Assembly (NCBI GenBank): GCA_028577615.1
Contig: JAJSDU010000022.1
Location: forward strand, 1-45,470
Length of the DNA: 45,470 nt
Source: Nitrosomonas sp.
GTDB taxonomy: Bacteria > Pseudomonadota > Gammaproteobacteria > Burkholderiales > Nitrosomonadaceae
Direction of reading: 5' to 3'
The position numbers were made by a program, and so were the translations under genes. The notes under the pieces were generated by a model. The model searched no databases and was not told where the DNA came from. It was given only the letters and a program-made list of their open reading frames with translations. Below are positions 35,208 to 44,834 of this stretch, piece after piece. Every line of letters begins with the position of its first letter. The first letter of the stretch is position 1.

Positions 35208-36851
35208 ATGATCTTAGCCTGTTTTGATACCATTTGGAGAAAGTTTTGTATTGCAGGCTGTGTACTGCTGCTTACAGCGCCAGCTTGCGCATTTTCATAC
35301 GAAGCTGAAGCGCTGCGCACAGAATTTGATACACAATTAAACAGGATTCTGGCCGAAGACGGGCTGGATGCAAATGAAACAATCGCGTTGCGTGAGTTTT
35401 ATAGTCAACGTGACTATCAACCCGTTTGGATAATATCCGGACAGCCCACGCCTCACTTCAATACTGCTTTGGCATTTATAGCGGGCGCGGAAGATCATGG
35501 TTTGGAACGCAGTCACTATCAGCTGGATCAGTTAATACAGCTATCCTCAGAATTGACACCCGGGAATAAATTTGTATTGGAGTTGCGAACAACCCGGTCA
35601 CTGCTGAAATTTATGCGCGACCTGTATCGCGGACGTTCTACTGCCATTGAAATGGATCCTGACTGGCATATACCTCAGCCAGACTTTGACGCGATAGAAT
35701 TTTTACAGAAAAGTCTGGTTTCCGGTGATTTTCAGCAATCACTTGAAAGTCTGGTATCGACCAATCCGAGTTACCGGCACCTTAAACACGCACTGGCTAA
35801 ATTCCGGGATTTGGTCGAGCGGCAGGTGGCATGGACACGACTCCCCAATGGGTTACTGTTGAAACCGGGCAATTCGCATGTCGCCGTTCCATTGGTACGA
35901 GAGCGCATTATCCAGGCTTATGAAACGCACGGTTTGTCCGAATATGATCTTGTTTCCAGATCAGGCGCGCAAAATGACTACTACGATGACGCGCTGGAAA
36001 ATGCAGTCAGGGCATTTCAGCGGCAACATGGACTCAACGCGGATGGCATTATCGGCGCAAACACTGTTGAAGCGATGAACAGGACGCCGGCGGAGAAGCT
36101 GCAGCAGCTTCGTATCAATCTGGAGCGTTTGCGCTGGCTGCCCAGGGATTTGGGTAAACGCTATCTGCTGGTGAATATAGCCGGATTCCAGTTGACGGCC
36201 ATAGAAAATGGCCAGTATATGTTTGATATGCGCATTATTGTCGGACGGGAATACCGTTCCACACCGAGTTTTCACAGCCGCATTACACACATGATCCTCA
36301 ATCCTTACTGGAATGTACCGGCCAGCATCGCGCGCAAGGATCTGTTGCCAAAACAACAGGCAGATCCGGCTTATTTCACTTCGCAGAATATCCGGGTTTA
36401 TGAGGATTATACTTTTAGTACAAGTCCTATCGATCCTGAAACAATAGACTGGAATGCAATCAAAACCCGGTTTCCATATGCTCTGCGTCAGGAACCGGGC
36501 AGGCAGAATGCACTGGGAACAATCAAATTTATGCTGCCCAATGATTACAGTATCTATTTGCATGATACCCCCGCAAAATCTTTGTTCAACAAAGACATCA
36601 GAACATTCAGTTCAGGATGTATCAGACTGGAGGCTCCATTGCAGCTTGCGGACTTTGCTTTACGCGGTCGAATATCGCCAGAAGAATTAAAAGAACAGAT
36701 TGATTCAGGTGAAACCAAGCAGATTAATTTATCCGAGCCGTTGCCTGTTTATATTGTTTATCTGACAACGTGGATAGACAGCGATGAAAATATTCATTAC
36801 TCACTGGATACTTATGGCAGAGACGAGCGCGCTTTGAGTTGGGCGCGCTGA
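35208..36851 (+). CDS. L,D-transpeptidase (LdtD/YcbB-like)
   Basis: A 547-residue periplasmic enzyme. An N-terminal signal peptide (core IAGCVLLLTAPACAF) precedes an LdtD-like scaffold. A peptidoglycan-binding domain with AVRAFQRQHGLNADGIIGANT lies near residues 262-288, and the YkuD catalytic domain holds MRIIVGREYRSTPSF, LNPYWNVPASI, His452 in HDTPA and the nucleophile Cys471 in SSGCIRLE. Such enzymes make 3-3 cross-links in peptidoglycan or attach proteins. The MepK-like endopeptidase gene follows 73 bp later, the same pairing as ycbB-ycbK in E. coli. Confidence 0.94.
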   Translation: MILACFDTIWRKFCIAGCVLLLTAPACAFSYEAEALRTEFDTQLNRILAEDGLDANETIALREFYSQRDYQPVWIISGQPTPHFNTALAFIAGAEDHGLERSHYQLDQLIQLSSELTPGNKFVLELRTTRSLLKFMRDLYRGRSTAIEMDPDWHIPQPDFDAIEFLQKSLVSGDFQQSLESLVSTNPSYRHLKHALAKFRDLVERQVAWTRLPNGLLLKPGNSHVAVPLVRERIIQAYETHGLSEYDLVSRSGAQNDYYDDALENAVRAFQRQHGLNADGIIGANTVEAMNRTPAEKLQQLRINLERLRWLPRDLGKRYLLVNIAGFQLTAIENGQYMFDMRIIVGREYRSTPSFHSRITHMILNPYWNVPASIARKDLLPKQQADPAYFTSQNIRVYEDYTFSTSPIDPETIDWNAIKTRFPYALRQEPGRQNALGTIKFMLPNDYSIYLHDTPAKSLFNKDIRTFSSGCIRLEAPLQLADFALRGRISPEELKEQIDSGETKQINLSEPLPVYIVYLTTWIDSDENIHYSLDTYGRDERALSWAR

Positions 36852-36924
36852 AAATTTCACCATACTTGTTGTTCCTAAAGAAAAATCATGGTACGGTGCA
36901 GGCACCAAGAAAGGAGGATTCTTA

Positions 36925-37524
36925 ATGGCATTACATTTTCTTAACCAACGTCAATCTGTTTTAGTCAAAATGGACACGTCGCCTGATCTTAAGCGGCGGA
37001 ATATGTTGAAAGCCGGGGCTGGCGCCTGCGCATTGTTCGCATTTTCCGGTGCGCATGCCGGTATGCTGCATATGCACGAAAGAAAGTTGTCTTTTTTAAA
37101 TCTGCACACAAACGAACATACTCAAGCGACTTACTGGGCTGAAGGTGATTATCAGGCCGACGGGCTCCTGGCGATTGAAAAAGTTCTGCGTGATCACCGT
37201 ACCGGTGAGGTTTATCCGATTGATTATAATCTGCTCGACCTGCTTCAGTTGCTGCAGCATAAGATGGGTTCCCAACGGGAATTTCATGTCATTTCAGGTT
37301 ATCGCTCGCCCAAAACTAATGAGCAATTGAATGCTAAAAGCAATGGTGTTGCTAAACGCAGTCTGCACATGCAGGGTAAGGCTATTGATATTCGCCTGCC
37401 CGGCCATGCGCTGACTGATTTGCGTGATGCCGCGCTTTCGCTTCAGGCCGGCGGTGTAGGGTATTACCCAAGTTCGAATTTCATTCACATCGACACAGGA
37501 CACTTCAGGCAGTGGCATGGCTGA
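36925..37524 (+). CDS. DUF882/MepK-like murein endopeptidase with Tat-type signal
   Basis: A 199-residue M15-like metallopeptidase. AAAGGAGG is a strong ribosome binding site for the ATG at 36925. A twin-arginine motif KRRNMLK (Arg24-Arg25) precedes a hydrophobic core, suggesting Tat export, as in E. coli YcbK. The zinc residues are His148 and Asp155 (HMQGKAIDI) and His188 (IHIDTG). MepK cuts 3-3 cross-links made by L,D-transpeptidases. Its place next to the L,D-transpeptidase gene fits a make-and-cut pair for cell wall growth. Confidence 0.92.
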   Translation: MALHFLNQRQSVLVKMDTSPDLKRRNMLKAGAGACALFAFSGAHAGMLHMHERKLSFLNLHTNEHTQATYWAEGDYQADGLLAIEKVLRDHRTGEVYPIDYNLLDLLQLLQHKMGSQREFHVISGYRSPKTNEQLNAKSNGVAKRSLHMQGKAIDIRLPGHALTDLRDAALSLQAGGVGYYPSSNFIHIDTGHFRQWHG

Positions 37525-37549
37525 TTCGGGCCATAAAACCAGCTGGAAT

Positions 37550-39769
37550 TCAAAACTCGATCGGGTCTACATCCAGTATCCAGCGTATCCTGGACGACGA
37601 CAGCGTATTGAGTTGCCGGTACCAATCCGTAAGGAAAAACTGAAGATTTTGACGTGAACCTGATTGAATCAGTAGATGCGCCCGCTCCATACCTTTCAGG
37701 CGTGTCATGGTGGCAGAAACCGGATCAAAAATTTCGATATTTTTATGCTTCAGGCTACCGACTATTGAGCGGGCCAATTTATGCGCAGCGTGCAGAAAAT
37801 CAGTGACCGTGTTAACGCTGTGCGCTTCTGCGCGTAAAAGCGCCTGAAAAACATAAGGCGGGAAACCAGCGAGCTTTCTTTCCGCGAGAATGTTTTGCGC
37901 CAACGCATCATAGTTGTGCTGTTGCAATGCCTGATAGAGGGGGTGATCAGGATATTCAGTCTGGATCAGTACCCGGCCGGCGACTTCAGCCCGGCCTGCG
38001 CGACCGGAAACTTGCATCAGTTGCGCAAAAAGGCGCTCTCCGGCTCTGAAATCTGTGCTGAACAATGAAATATCCGAATCCAGAATACCGACTAGCGCAA
38101 GATTCGGGAAATCATGTCCTTTCGCAAGTAATTGTGTACCGATCAGAATATCAACTTCACGGCGATGAATGGTTTGCAGTATTTGCTGCCAGGCATTTTT
38201 GCGGCTGATGCTGTCACGATCGATGCGAAGAATACGTGCTGCTGGAAACAATTCGGATAAAGTTTCTTCAACACGTTGCGTTCCGCGGCCAAAAGGCTTT
38301 ATGTCCGGATCGCCGCACTGCGGACATGCGTATGGAAAGCCTTCACAATGGCCACAGTGATGGCAGGATAGTTTTTTATCCTGGAGGTGCACGACAAGAC
38401 GGCTGGAACAACGTCGGCAGGTTGCCGTCCATCCGCAGGAGCGGCATAGCAAAACCGGCGCATAACCGCGCCGATTGATAAAAATGAGTGATTGTTGTCG
38501 CTGCGACAGACAATTTTTGATCGCATGAATCAGTTGTCCTGTCAAGCCAATTCTGGGTTTTCCGGAACGCATATCAATGCAATTGATCTGGGGTAAAGAT
38601 GCATTTTTTACCGCGCGATGATTCAGGCGTAAATGGTGATAACGTCCGGTCAACGCCTTATGATAACTTTCCAGTGAAGGTGTTGCCGATCCGAGAACAA
38701 CAGGTATTTGCGCTTGCTTTGCACGGAAAACAGCCAGATCCCTGGCTGAATAGCGCAAACCGTCTTGCTGTTTGAACGAGCTGTCATGCTCTTCATCAAC
38801 GATAACAAGCCCCAGATCAGGCAGAGGGGTAAATACAGCCAGCCGCGTGCCCAGAATAACACGGGCGATACCCTGTTGCGCCTGCAGCCAGCCGCGCAGG
38901 CGTTCGGTATCGTTCAATCCGCTGTGTAAACTGACTATTATTGCTGTTTTCATAAAACGAGCGCGAAATACAGCTTCCAGTTGGGGCGTCAAGTTGATTT
39001 CCGGAATCAGAATCAGTGTCTGTTTGTTTTCTGACAACGCTTTTTCAATCAGGCGCAAATAAACTTCGGTCTTGCCACTGCCAGTCACGCCGTGTAAAAG
39101 CCAGGTATTGAATTGATCGAATTGCATGACAACCGAGCTTACGGCGGTTGACTGTTCCGGCGTCAACTTGGGTAAAGACATTTTTCTGGCTGAATCACTG
39201 GTATCAAAGAAGATTTCATCATGTTTCTCTTCTACCCATCCCTTTGCTGTCCATTGCTTTAAAAGCTTTACTGCACGCACTGAAATTTTCCGAGCCTGCT
39301 GAGAATCGAGTTGTGTATTTCCAGACAAGGCCTCAAGCAGCTTATGCATGACTGTATTGCGCGCCGGAATCGACGATCTGTCAATTTGCCGGCCAGATTC
39401 CGTCAGCAAATAAACTACATTCTGTATTTCAGATTTAAGAACTGGCGGTTTGATACGGCGTATTTTTGCGGGCAAACTATTGATTACAACCATGCCAAGC
39501 GGGTGATGATAGTACTTGCTGCAAAATGAGAACAGTGCCATAAGATCTGCGGGCAGCGGCTGAATGTCGCGGAAAACAGCAATAGCCGACTTCAACTTGT
39601 CGACGGGTATTGCGGTTTCCGTGCAAACACCCCAAATTACACCGATCAGTTTTCTGGCGCCAAATGGGACGCAAACGCGCAGACCAATATCTGACAGGCT
39701 TGCCTCGGTTATTACATAGTCAAATAACGTGTCGATTGGAACGTTAAGTGCGACACGCAAAATGGGCAT
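37550..39769 (-). CDS. priA: Primosomal protein N' (replication restart helicase)
   Basis: A 739-residue PriA that reloads the replisome at stalled forks. It has the N-terminal 3'-DNA-binding domain, Walker A GVTGSGKT (227-234), Walker B VIVDEEHDSSF, the zinc cluster CRSCGWTATCRRC and CHHCGHCEG plus CPQCG, and RAGRAEVAGRVLIQTEYPDHP (motif VI). Full length. It is convergent with the MepK-like gene, 25 bp apart. Confidence 0.97.
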   Translation of the reverse strand: MPILRVALNVPIDTLFDYVITEASLSDIGLRVCVPFGARKLIGVIWGVCTETAIPVDKLKSAIAVFRDIQPLPADLMALFSFCSKYYHHPLGMVVINSLPAKIRRIKPPVLKSEIQNVVYLLTESGRQIDRSSIPARNTVMHKLLEALSGNTQLDSQQARKISVRAVKLLKQWTAKGWVEEKHDEIFFDTSDSARKMSLPKLTPEQSTAVSSVVMQFDQFNTWLLHGVTGSGKTEVYLRLIEKALSENKQTLILIPEINLTPQLEAVFRARFMKTAIIVSLHSGLNDTERLRGWLQAQQGIARVILGTRLAVFTPLPDLGLVIVDEEHDSSFKQQDGLRYSARDLAVFRAKQAQIPVVLGSATPSLESYHKALTGRYHHLRLNHRAVKNASLPQINCIDMRSGKPRIGLTGQLIHAIKNCLSQRQQSLIFINRRGYAPVLLCRSCGWTATCRRCSSRLVVHLQDKKLSCHHCGHCEGFPYACPQCGDPDIKPFGRGTQRVEETLSELFPAARILRIDRDSISRKNAWQQILQTIHRREVDILIGTQLLAKGHDFPNLALVGILDSDISLFSTDFRAGERLFAQLMQVSGRAGRAEVAGRVLIQTEYPDHPLYQALQQHNYDALAQNILAERKLAGFPPYVFQALLRAEAHSVNTVTDFLHAAHKLARSIVGSLKHKNIEIFDPVSATMTRLKGMERAHLLIQSGSRQNLQFFLTDWYRQLNTLSSSRIRWILDVDPIEF

Positions 39770-39948
39770 ATCCGGGTTGTTTTAGATCTAAAATGTACAG
39801 GTAGGCGGATGAGGTGAAAAGGATTTTATTAATGTAATCATGCACAAGCAGGCTTTCTCTCAGTATAAACCGAGCTGCCGGTCCCAAAAAACCAAAAAAG
39901 CATGGCTTTCAGTGGAACCAGCAGTTTCTGCGTACGCAATAACTGATC

Positions 39949-41367
39949 CTAGCCGGAAACGCGATAAACCGTTACAGGTTCTTCGCCTTGTTTTTCCAGT
40001 TTGGCAGTCCTGCCATTCGGATTGATGGTGAAACCATGTGCACCATCGTTTCCTGAGAATCCGATACAGCCATCGGTGTTATAGGTGAAACTGGATATTC
40101 TTAACTGATTGCTACCTTTGTTGTAGTCATACGCGGCAAATTCCACGCCGGGCTTGGCGCATCTCGCCTGGTTCTCTCTTGTAGCTTCGCCGACCGGATC
40201 AATGAGCAGCATGCGATTATTCGGAAAAAACACCAGTGTTTTGGTTTTGATCGCATCGGCATCATAAGCCCAGGCGCCAACGATACCGGTGGGATCGTTA
40301 TCTATTCTGGTGAAGCGGGTTTCCTTGATTTCTTTCTCTACAACTTCATTTTCATCGCTGAGTTCAATCGGCTTGGCGATATGGAACATTTCACCAAAAA
40401 CGCTTTTCTGTGCTCTTTCCCGCTGAACTGTCACAATATCTGAATTGATCATGTCAAGACCATCGGTGCGGATGCGTCGGGTTGGACCCGGATCGGACAA
40501 TCCTGCCTTTAGATTAGTGTCTATGGTCGTTTCACCAACAATTTTGAAACCACGGGTATCAAATTCAGTTGCTTTTGCAACACCGTGTTCAACGCCTGCC
40601 TGAATGATAGTACGTCCGCCACAAACGCGATTTTCATCGCAGGAATCATCAGGCGTCGCCTGTCCCTGCAAATATTCGCCACTGTCGTCACCGGCTACAC
40701 GAAGAACGTACGCAGTACTGTCATTATAATTAACCCACAGTTGCGTACTCAATGTCGTTACACCGGAAATCATGAAATGTTTGCGTGCTTCATCGACAGA
40801 TTTGGCTGCATGCTCAATACCGGCTGCTTCCAGTGTGCTTTGCAATTCCGGCGAACTTGCGAATGCTTCAGGATCGCTGTTGAGTTTGATTGCGGTATTG
40901 ACCGCTGCCGCAGCTGTTTCGGTAATGGTAATGCCGTTTGACGCATCGCCATCTGTATCAAGTGATTGCAATAAAACAAGCAGGTTCAGTAATTTTTTCT
41001 CATCGCCTTCGGCCAGATCCATTGGTGTCACTACGGGGGCGGCTTTAACTTTGCCGAGTGTCAAGCTGCCGAGTTTAAATTCAACCGTATCGCCATAATT
41101 AAAATCAAAATGTCCGTTTTCGTTCGTGATGCCTTTTTTGCCGGATGAAGCGCTATATGAAACACCGGATACCGGGCTGTCCATTAAAACGCCGGTTCCG
41201 GCGCCTGTTGGCATGGCACGTGTACGCGTAACAGATGCGGATTCGCTACCACTTCCGCTCCCGCTGCTAATGCTGCCATCATCACACGCAGTTAAACCCG
41301 CCGCGACTGCCGCGGAAACCATGCAGGTACGCAGATTTATTCTGATCTTTTGATTTAGTCTCATCAA
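39949..41367 (-). CDS. Unknown lipoprotein with inner-membrane-type sorting signal
   Basis: A 472-residue lipoprotein of no named family. The signal peptide ends with the lipobox LTAC (Cys28), and Asp at +2 would keep it in the inner membrane by the E. coli rule. A Ser/Gly-rich linker is followed by a domain like the cell-surface beta-sandwich TGVLMDSPVSGVSYSASSG...GDTVEFKLGSLTLGK (~55-110). The rest has many acidic stretches and a late GIVGAWAYDADAIKT segment and CIGFSGNDG. It stands alone, opposite the hydrolase pair. Confidence 0.82.
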   Translation of the reverse strand: MMRLNQKIRINLRTCMVSAAVAAGLTACDDGSISSGSGSGSESASVTRTRAMPTGAGTGVLMDSPVSGVSYSASSGKKGITNENGHFDFNYGDTVEFKLGSLTLGKVKAAPVVTPMDLAEGDEKKLLNLLVLLQSLDTDGDASNGITITETAAAAVNTAIKLNSDPEAFASSPELQSTLEAAGIEHAAKSVDEARKHFMISGVTTLSTQLWVNYNDSTAYVLRVAGDDSGEYLQGQATPDDSCDENRVCGGRTIIQAGVEHGVAKATEFDTRGFKIVGETTIDTNLKAGLSDPGPTRRIRTDGLDMINSDIVTVQRERAQKSVFGEMFHIAKPIELSDENEVVEKEIKETRFTRIDNDPTGIVGAWAYDADAIKTKTLVFFPNNRMLLIDPVGEATRENQARCAKPGVEFAAYDYNKGSNQLRISSFTYNTDGCIGFSGNDGAHGFTINPNGRTAKLEKQGEEPVTVYRVSG

Positions 41368-41746
41368 AATACTCTCTTTTCTAGTTAATTAATCAATCGA
41401 TTGGTTGTTCTATTATCGTGCAAATAAAAATATTTTAGTGTTTTTAGCTGTTAGAAGGTTAATGAAGTTTCATTTTAATAACCAGCTTCTAACCACGCTG
41501 GTTAAATCAGTTAATTTTGTCTTGCTTTTTGTTACTGTGTAGATCCTGAAAATTTTGCCCGAGGATTTATGGTATATATATTGTTCTCAGAACAAATTTG
41601 ACTATGATTCTAGCACTAATGTATATTCGATTTTCCAAAAGTTAAATTTCCTGATTACCCTTTCAGATACTCATGCCGTTATTTTTTTCAGCATTTAGCA
41701 ACAAGCAATGTCAATTTTAGTGTAGTCAATTTTTCTCATGACTTAA
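41368..41746. other. AT-rich divergent intergenic region with dyads
   Basis: A 379-bp AT-rich region between the lipoprotein gene and the hydrolase pair, with no gene in it. It holds a near-palindrome around AATCAATCGATTGGTT (41390-41405) and an 8-bp stem, TAACCAGC (41479-41486) with GCTGGTTA (41497-41504). No strong promoter was recognised. Confidence 0.4.
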
Positions 41747-42592
41747 ATGAGACAGTCGATGACAACTCCTCTTAATCGTAAAGCTGAGCCGTTTTATCTT
41801 GATGGTCCGCATGGAAGATTGTTTGCGATTTATCATCCCCCGCAAAACGGTATCGAGATAAAGGGCTGTTTTCTGTATATCCAGCCATTGGCTGAGGAAA
41901 TGAATCGATGCCGTCAAATGGTTGCAATTCAAGCGCGTGAGTTCTCAAAACTGGGCTATGGTTGCCTGTTGCTCGATCTTTACGGAACAGGAGACAGTGA
42001 AGGTGAATATCAAGATGGTAACTGGGACATTTATCTGGCTGATTTAAATGCAGGACTCCGGTGGATCGCGGCGAAGGGTTATGATCATGTCAGGTTATGG
42101 GCGCTCAGGCACGGCGCATTCCTCGCGCTTGATCTTGCACGTACAGTGCCAACGTTGCGCAGAATTTTGCTCTGGCAGCCTGTTTTGAACGGAAAAGCGG
42201 CTGTTACTCAAATATTGCGAATCGCTCTTGCCGGTTCTCTGTCGGAACAGGACAAAATCAGTATGACTGAACTCAGGAATCGAATTCAGGAAGATAAAGC
42301 CGTTGAACTCTCCGGATACGAAACATCGGCTTCGCTGCTCTCCGTTCTGGAAACGAAGCATATATCCAGCTACTATGGACTGACGGATCTCGAAATTCAA
42401 TGGTTTGATGTTCTTGCCTCACAGGAGCAGAATCGCAGCAAAGAGAGCATTCAGGTTGAGCAGAACTGGAGGGATGCGGGAGCGCGGATTCACTATGAAG
42501 CAGTTATCGGACCAGCTTTCTGGCAGGTCTGGGAGCGTGTTGTGGCTGATCATCTTATCGAGCACACCAGCGCGTGGGCGCAAAAAACTTAA
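41747..42592 (+). CDS. Exosortase A system-associated hydrolase 2
   Basis: A 281-residue alpha/beta-hydrolase-fold protein that matches the exosortase-linked hydrolase 2 group (TIGR03101): FYLDGPHGRLFAIYHPP at the start, the oxyanion/FAEEMN-like PLAEEMNRCR and LLLDLYGTGDSEGEY. The nucleophile elbow reads LWALRHGAFLAL, with no Ser in the usual GxSxG place. An ATG at 41759 is an alternative start. The role in the PEP-CTERM/exosortase pathway is unknown. hydrolase 1 follows 15 bp later. Confidence 0.87.
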   Translation: MRQSMTTPLNRKAEPFYLDGPHGRLFAIYHPPQNGIEIKGCFLYIQPLAEEMNRCRQMVAIQAREFSKLGYGCLLLDLYGTGDSEGEYQDGNWDIYLADLNAGLRWIAAKGYDHVRLWALRHGAFLALDLARTVPTLRRILLWQPVLNGKAAVTQILRIALAGSLSEQDKISMTELRNRIQEDKAVELSGYETSASLLSVLETKHISSYYGLTDLEIQWFDVLASQEQNRSKESIQVEQNWRDAGARIHYEAVIGPAFWQVWERVVADHLIEHTSAWAQKT

Positions 42593-42607
42593 TAGGGACA
42601 AATATAA

Positions 42608-43474
42608 ATGGAAACCCCTGTTACTTTTCAATGTGAAGGCAGCACGTTAATGGGGATTTTGAGCACCCCGGATACGCCGCCGAGGCGGGGTATTGTCTTT
42701 GTCGTGGCTGATGGTCCGCAATATCGGGCAGGTGTTCAACGTCAATTTGTTACGCTGGCGCGCGCCATGGAGCAGGCTGGTTATGCGGCGTTACGCTTCG
42801 ATTACCGTGGGATGGGAGATAGTGAAGGCGTACACCGTGGGTTTGAACATGTGGACATGGATATCAAAGCTGCAATAGACGCATTGTTGGTGCATTGCAG
42901 CAGTATTGAAGAAGTGGTGCTATGGGGTGAGTGCGACTCATCGGCCGCAGTACTGTTTTATGCTTACAAGGATAAACGCATAAAAGGCATCAGCATTGCA
43001 AATCCATGGATAAGAACGGAAGAAGGGCGCGCAAAAACGATTGTAAAACATTATTATTTGAAACGTCTGTTCGAGAAAGCGTTCTGGAACAAGCTGTTTT
43101 CAGGACAATTCAGATTCAAAGCTTCACTCTATTCATTATGGCAGAATGCGATGAAAATTTTCCGTGCAAGCAGTCATTCGGCTCCGGCACAAAATATGGT
43201 TTCTGATGTATCTGATCAGAATCAGCCACTTCCTGTCAGATTGGCGCACGGATTGAAAAATTTTGATGGTAATGTGCTGCTGATTTTGAGCGGGAATGAC
43301 TGGATCGCGAAGGAATTTAAGGAAGTTGCGGATGCATCGCCTGTGTGGCGGAATCTTTTAAGCGATCAGCGGTTGAAGCGTCATGAAATTGCTGATGCCG
43401 ATCATTCCTTTTCCAAAAAAAGCGCGCGCAGTGAAATGGTGCGCTTAAACCTTGAGTGGTTGAAATCGTGGTAG
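42608..43474 (+). CDS. Exosortase A system-associated hydrolase 1
   Basis: A 288-residue alpha/beta-hydrolase matching the exosortase-linked hydrolase 1 group (TIGR03100): TFQCEGSTLMGILSTP, VVADGPQYRAGVQRQF, LRFDYRGMGDSEG and the elbow LWGECDSSAAVLF, where Cys stands in the nucleophile place (GxCxS). DADHSF near the end gives the catalytic His. It is 15 bp downstream of hydrolase 2, so the two form an operon. No exosortase (xrtA) or EPS gene is next to the pair here, although they usually are. Confidence 0.88.
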   Translation: METPVTFQCEGSTLMGILSTPDTPPRRGIVFVVADGPQYRAGVQRQFVTLARAMEQAGYAALRFDYRGMGDSEGVHRGFEHVDMDIKAAIDALLVHCSSIEEVVLWGECDSSAAVLFYAYKDKRIKGISIANPWIRTEEGRAKTIVKHYYLKRLFEKAFWNKLFSGQFRFKASLYSLWQNAMKIFRASSHSAPAQNMVSDVSDQNQPLPVRLAHGLKNFDGNVLLILSGNDWIAKEFKEVADASPVWRNLLSDQRLKRHEIADADHSFSKKSARSEMVRLNLEWLKSW

Positions 43475-43499
43475 CGGGTATCGGTTTTTAATACTCGCT
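43473..43499. terminator. Hairpin between convergent hydrolase 1 and rdgC
   Basis: AGCGGGTAT (43473-43481) pairs with ATACTCGCT (43491-43499) with one G-T wobble and a 9-nt loop. It overlaps the hydrolase 1 stop codon and precedes the rdgC end. No T-run follows directly. Confidence 0.4.
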
Positions 43500-43517
43500 T
43501 GCTGGGGGATTTGATTT

Positions 43518-44408
43518 CTAATTTTCACCGCCCAGTGCATGGACCAGGTCAGGCAGCAATTGGCTGAGCTCTCCGGTCATCATGACAAAATCACTGTCAA
43601 AAATATCATCAGCAGATTCTGAGATGTCGGTGGATTCTTTGACGATATCCAGTGGCGCAATACGTCTGATTTGCAGATTATCCTGTAAAATAAATGAAAT
43701 TTTGTTTGCCCAGGTTAATGCCAGCCGGGTGACTTTTTTACCCGCCCTAATATGGCGGCTTGTTTCATCAGCTTCCAGTACATGATGCGCATAACGCACT
43801 ATGGACTTTTCATCACTTGCGCTTTGCAACTCACAATCACGATCAATGGTAAAGGCGGCGGGCGGTTCGTCACCCGATAACCATCGCGTCATAACGGCTG
43901 AAGGTGAGATTTTGGTTGTAAATGGAACTATTCTTAGTCCGTGAACCGTCTTGATAAGCAGTTCTATCAGTTCTTCAGCTTTTCTAAGATTGGCTGAATC
44001 GATGATCAGCAGCTTTTTTTCTGTATCAATCCAGGCGTAAGTCGTTTGTTGCTGCACGAAAGCGCGCGGCGTTAATTCAATCAATACTGCTTCCTTTATA
44101 TCCCTGATTTGTTTTTTACCGGGCTTGTAGCCTTGATGTTGTTCCATAATCGTGATGCGGTCTTTGGCATACTGATTAATCACTGTTGCGGGCAGCAGTT
44201 TTCTTTTCATGCCGAAAGCAATGAGCAGATGTTCATTGTAGCTGTGCACAAACCGGCTTTGATTTTCTTTGGGTAAAATCCAGCCGCGGCTTTGCAGTTC
44301 CATTTGCAGGCAATCTCGCAATACATGTTCAGCGAGAGCTGATTCCAGTTCTGGAGCAGTGAGATCGTTACTTGTAATTCGATAAATCAGTAAATTCTTA
44401 AACCACAT
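43518..44408 (-). CDS. rdgC: Recombination-associated protein RdgC
   Basis: A 296-residue RdgC, a ring-shaped DNA-binding protein that limits RecA action. It starts MWFKNLLIYRITSND and has RGWILPKENQSRFVHSYN, QHQGYKPGKKQIRDIKEAV and LALTWANKISFILQDNLQIRRI, all family marks. Full length. It is convergent with hydrolase 1 and divergent from the DUF2007 gene. Confidence 0.96.
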   Translation of the reverse strand: MWFKNLLIYRITSNDLTAPELESALAEHVLRDCLQMELQSRGWILPKENQSRFVHSYNEHLLIAFGMKRKLLPATVINQYAKDRITIMEQHQGYKPGKKQIRDIKEAVLIELTPRAFVQQQTTYAWIDTEKKLLIIDSANLRKAEELIELLIKTVHGLRIVPFTTKISPSAVMTRWLSGDEPPAAFTIDRDCELQSASDEKSIVRYAHHVLEADETSRHIRAGKKVTRLALTWANKISFILQDNLQIRRIAPLDIVKESTDISESADDIFDSDFVMMTGELSQLLPDLVHALGGEN

Positions 44409-44495
44409 AAAATTTGGTGCTGCAGTATGGCCATGTTAAAAAAAATGGATGAGAATAATGTAAAATTCTTCGCCGAACTTGGTTTGTCTAGGATC

Positions 44496-44834
44496 ATGAA
44501 AAAACTTTATTCCGCCAATAATCTGATGGAAGCGCACATTGTACTGGATATGCTGGAACATGCGCTTATACCGGCGCAACTCTTTAATCAGCATGCTCAG
44601 GGTGGTATGGGCGATATTCCGTTTACACACGCTTATCCTGAGGTATGGGTGATTCGCGATGCAGATTATGAACGCGGTCGAAAAATAGTTCAACACTATG
44701 AAACCATGCCGCAGTCCAATCAGGTCATCAATTGCCTGGCATGCGGTGAAGAAAATCCGGCTAACTTTCAAATATGCTGGCAATGCGGTGGCGGACTGGA
44801 GAATATCATTTCGCAAACACCGCAAACAGAATAA
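44496..44834 (+). CDS. DUF2007-domain protein with C-terminal zinc ribbon
   Basis: A 112-residue protein. The N-terminal MKKLYSANNLMEAHIVLDML and the following IPAQLFNQHAQGGMGDIPF match the DUF2007 fold (PII-like, 'putative signal transducing protein'). The C-terminus has a zinc ribbon CLACGEENPANFQICWQCGG with four Cys. The ATG at 44496 is chosen to match the family start; a longer frame from 44427 exists but its extra 23 residues look unrelated. The ribosome binding site is weak. Function unknown. Confidence 0.8.
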   Translation: MKKLYSANNLMEAHIVLDMLEHALIPAQLFNQHAQGGMGDIPFTHAYPEVWVIRDADYERGRKIVQHYETMPQSNQVINCLACGEENPANFQICWQCGGGLENIISQTPQTE

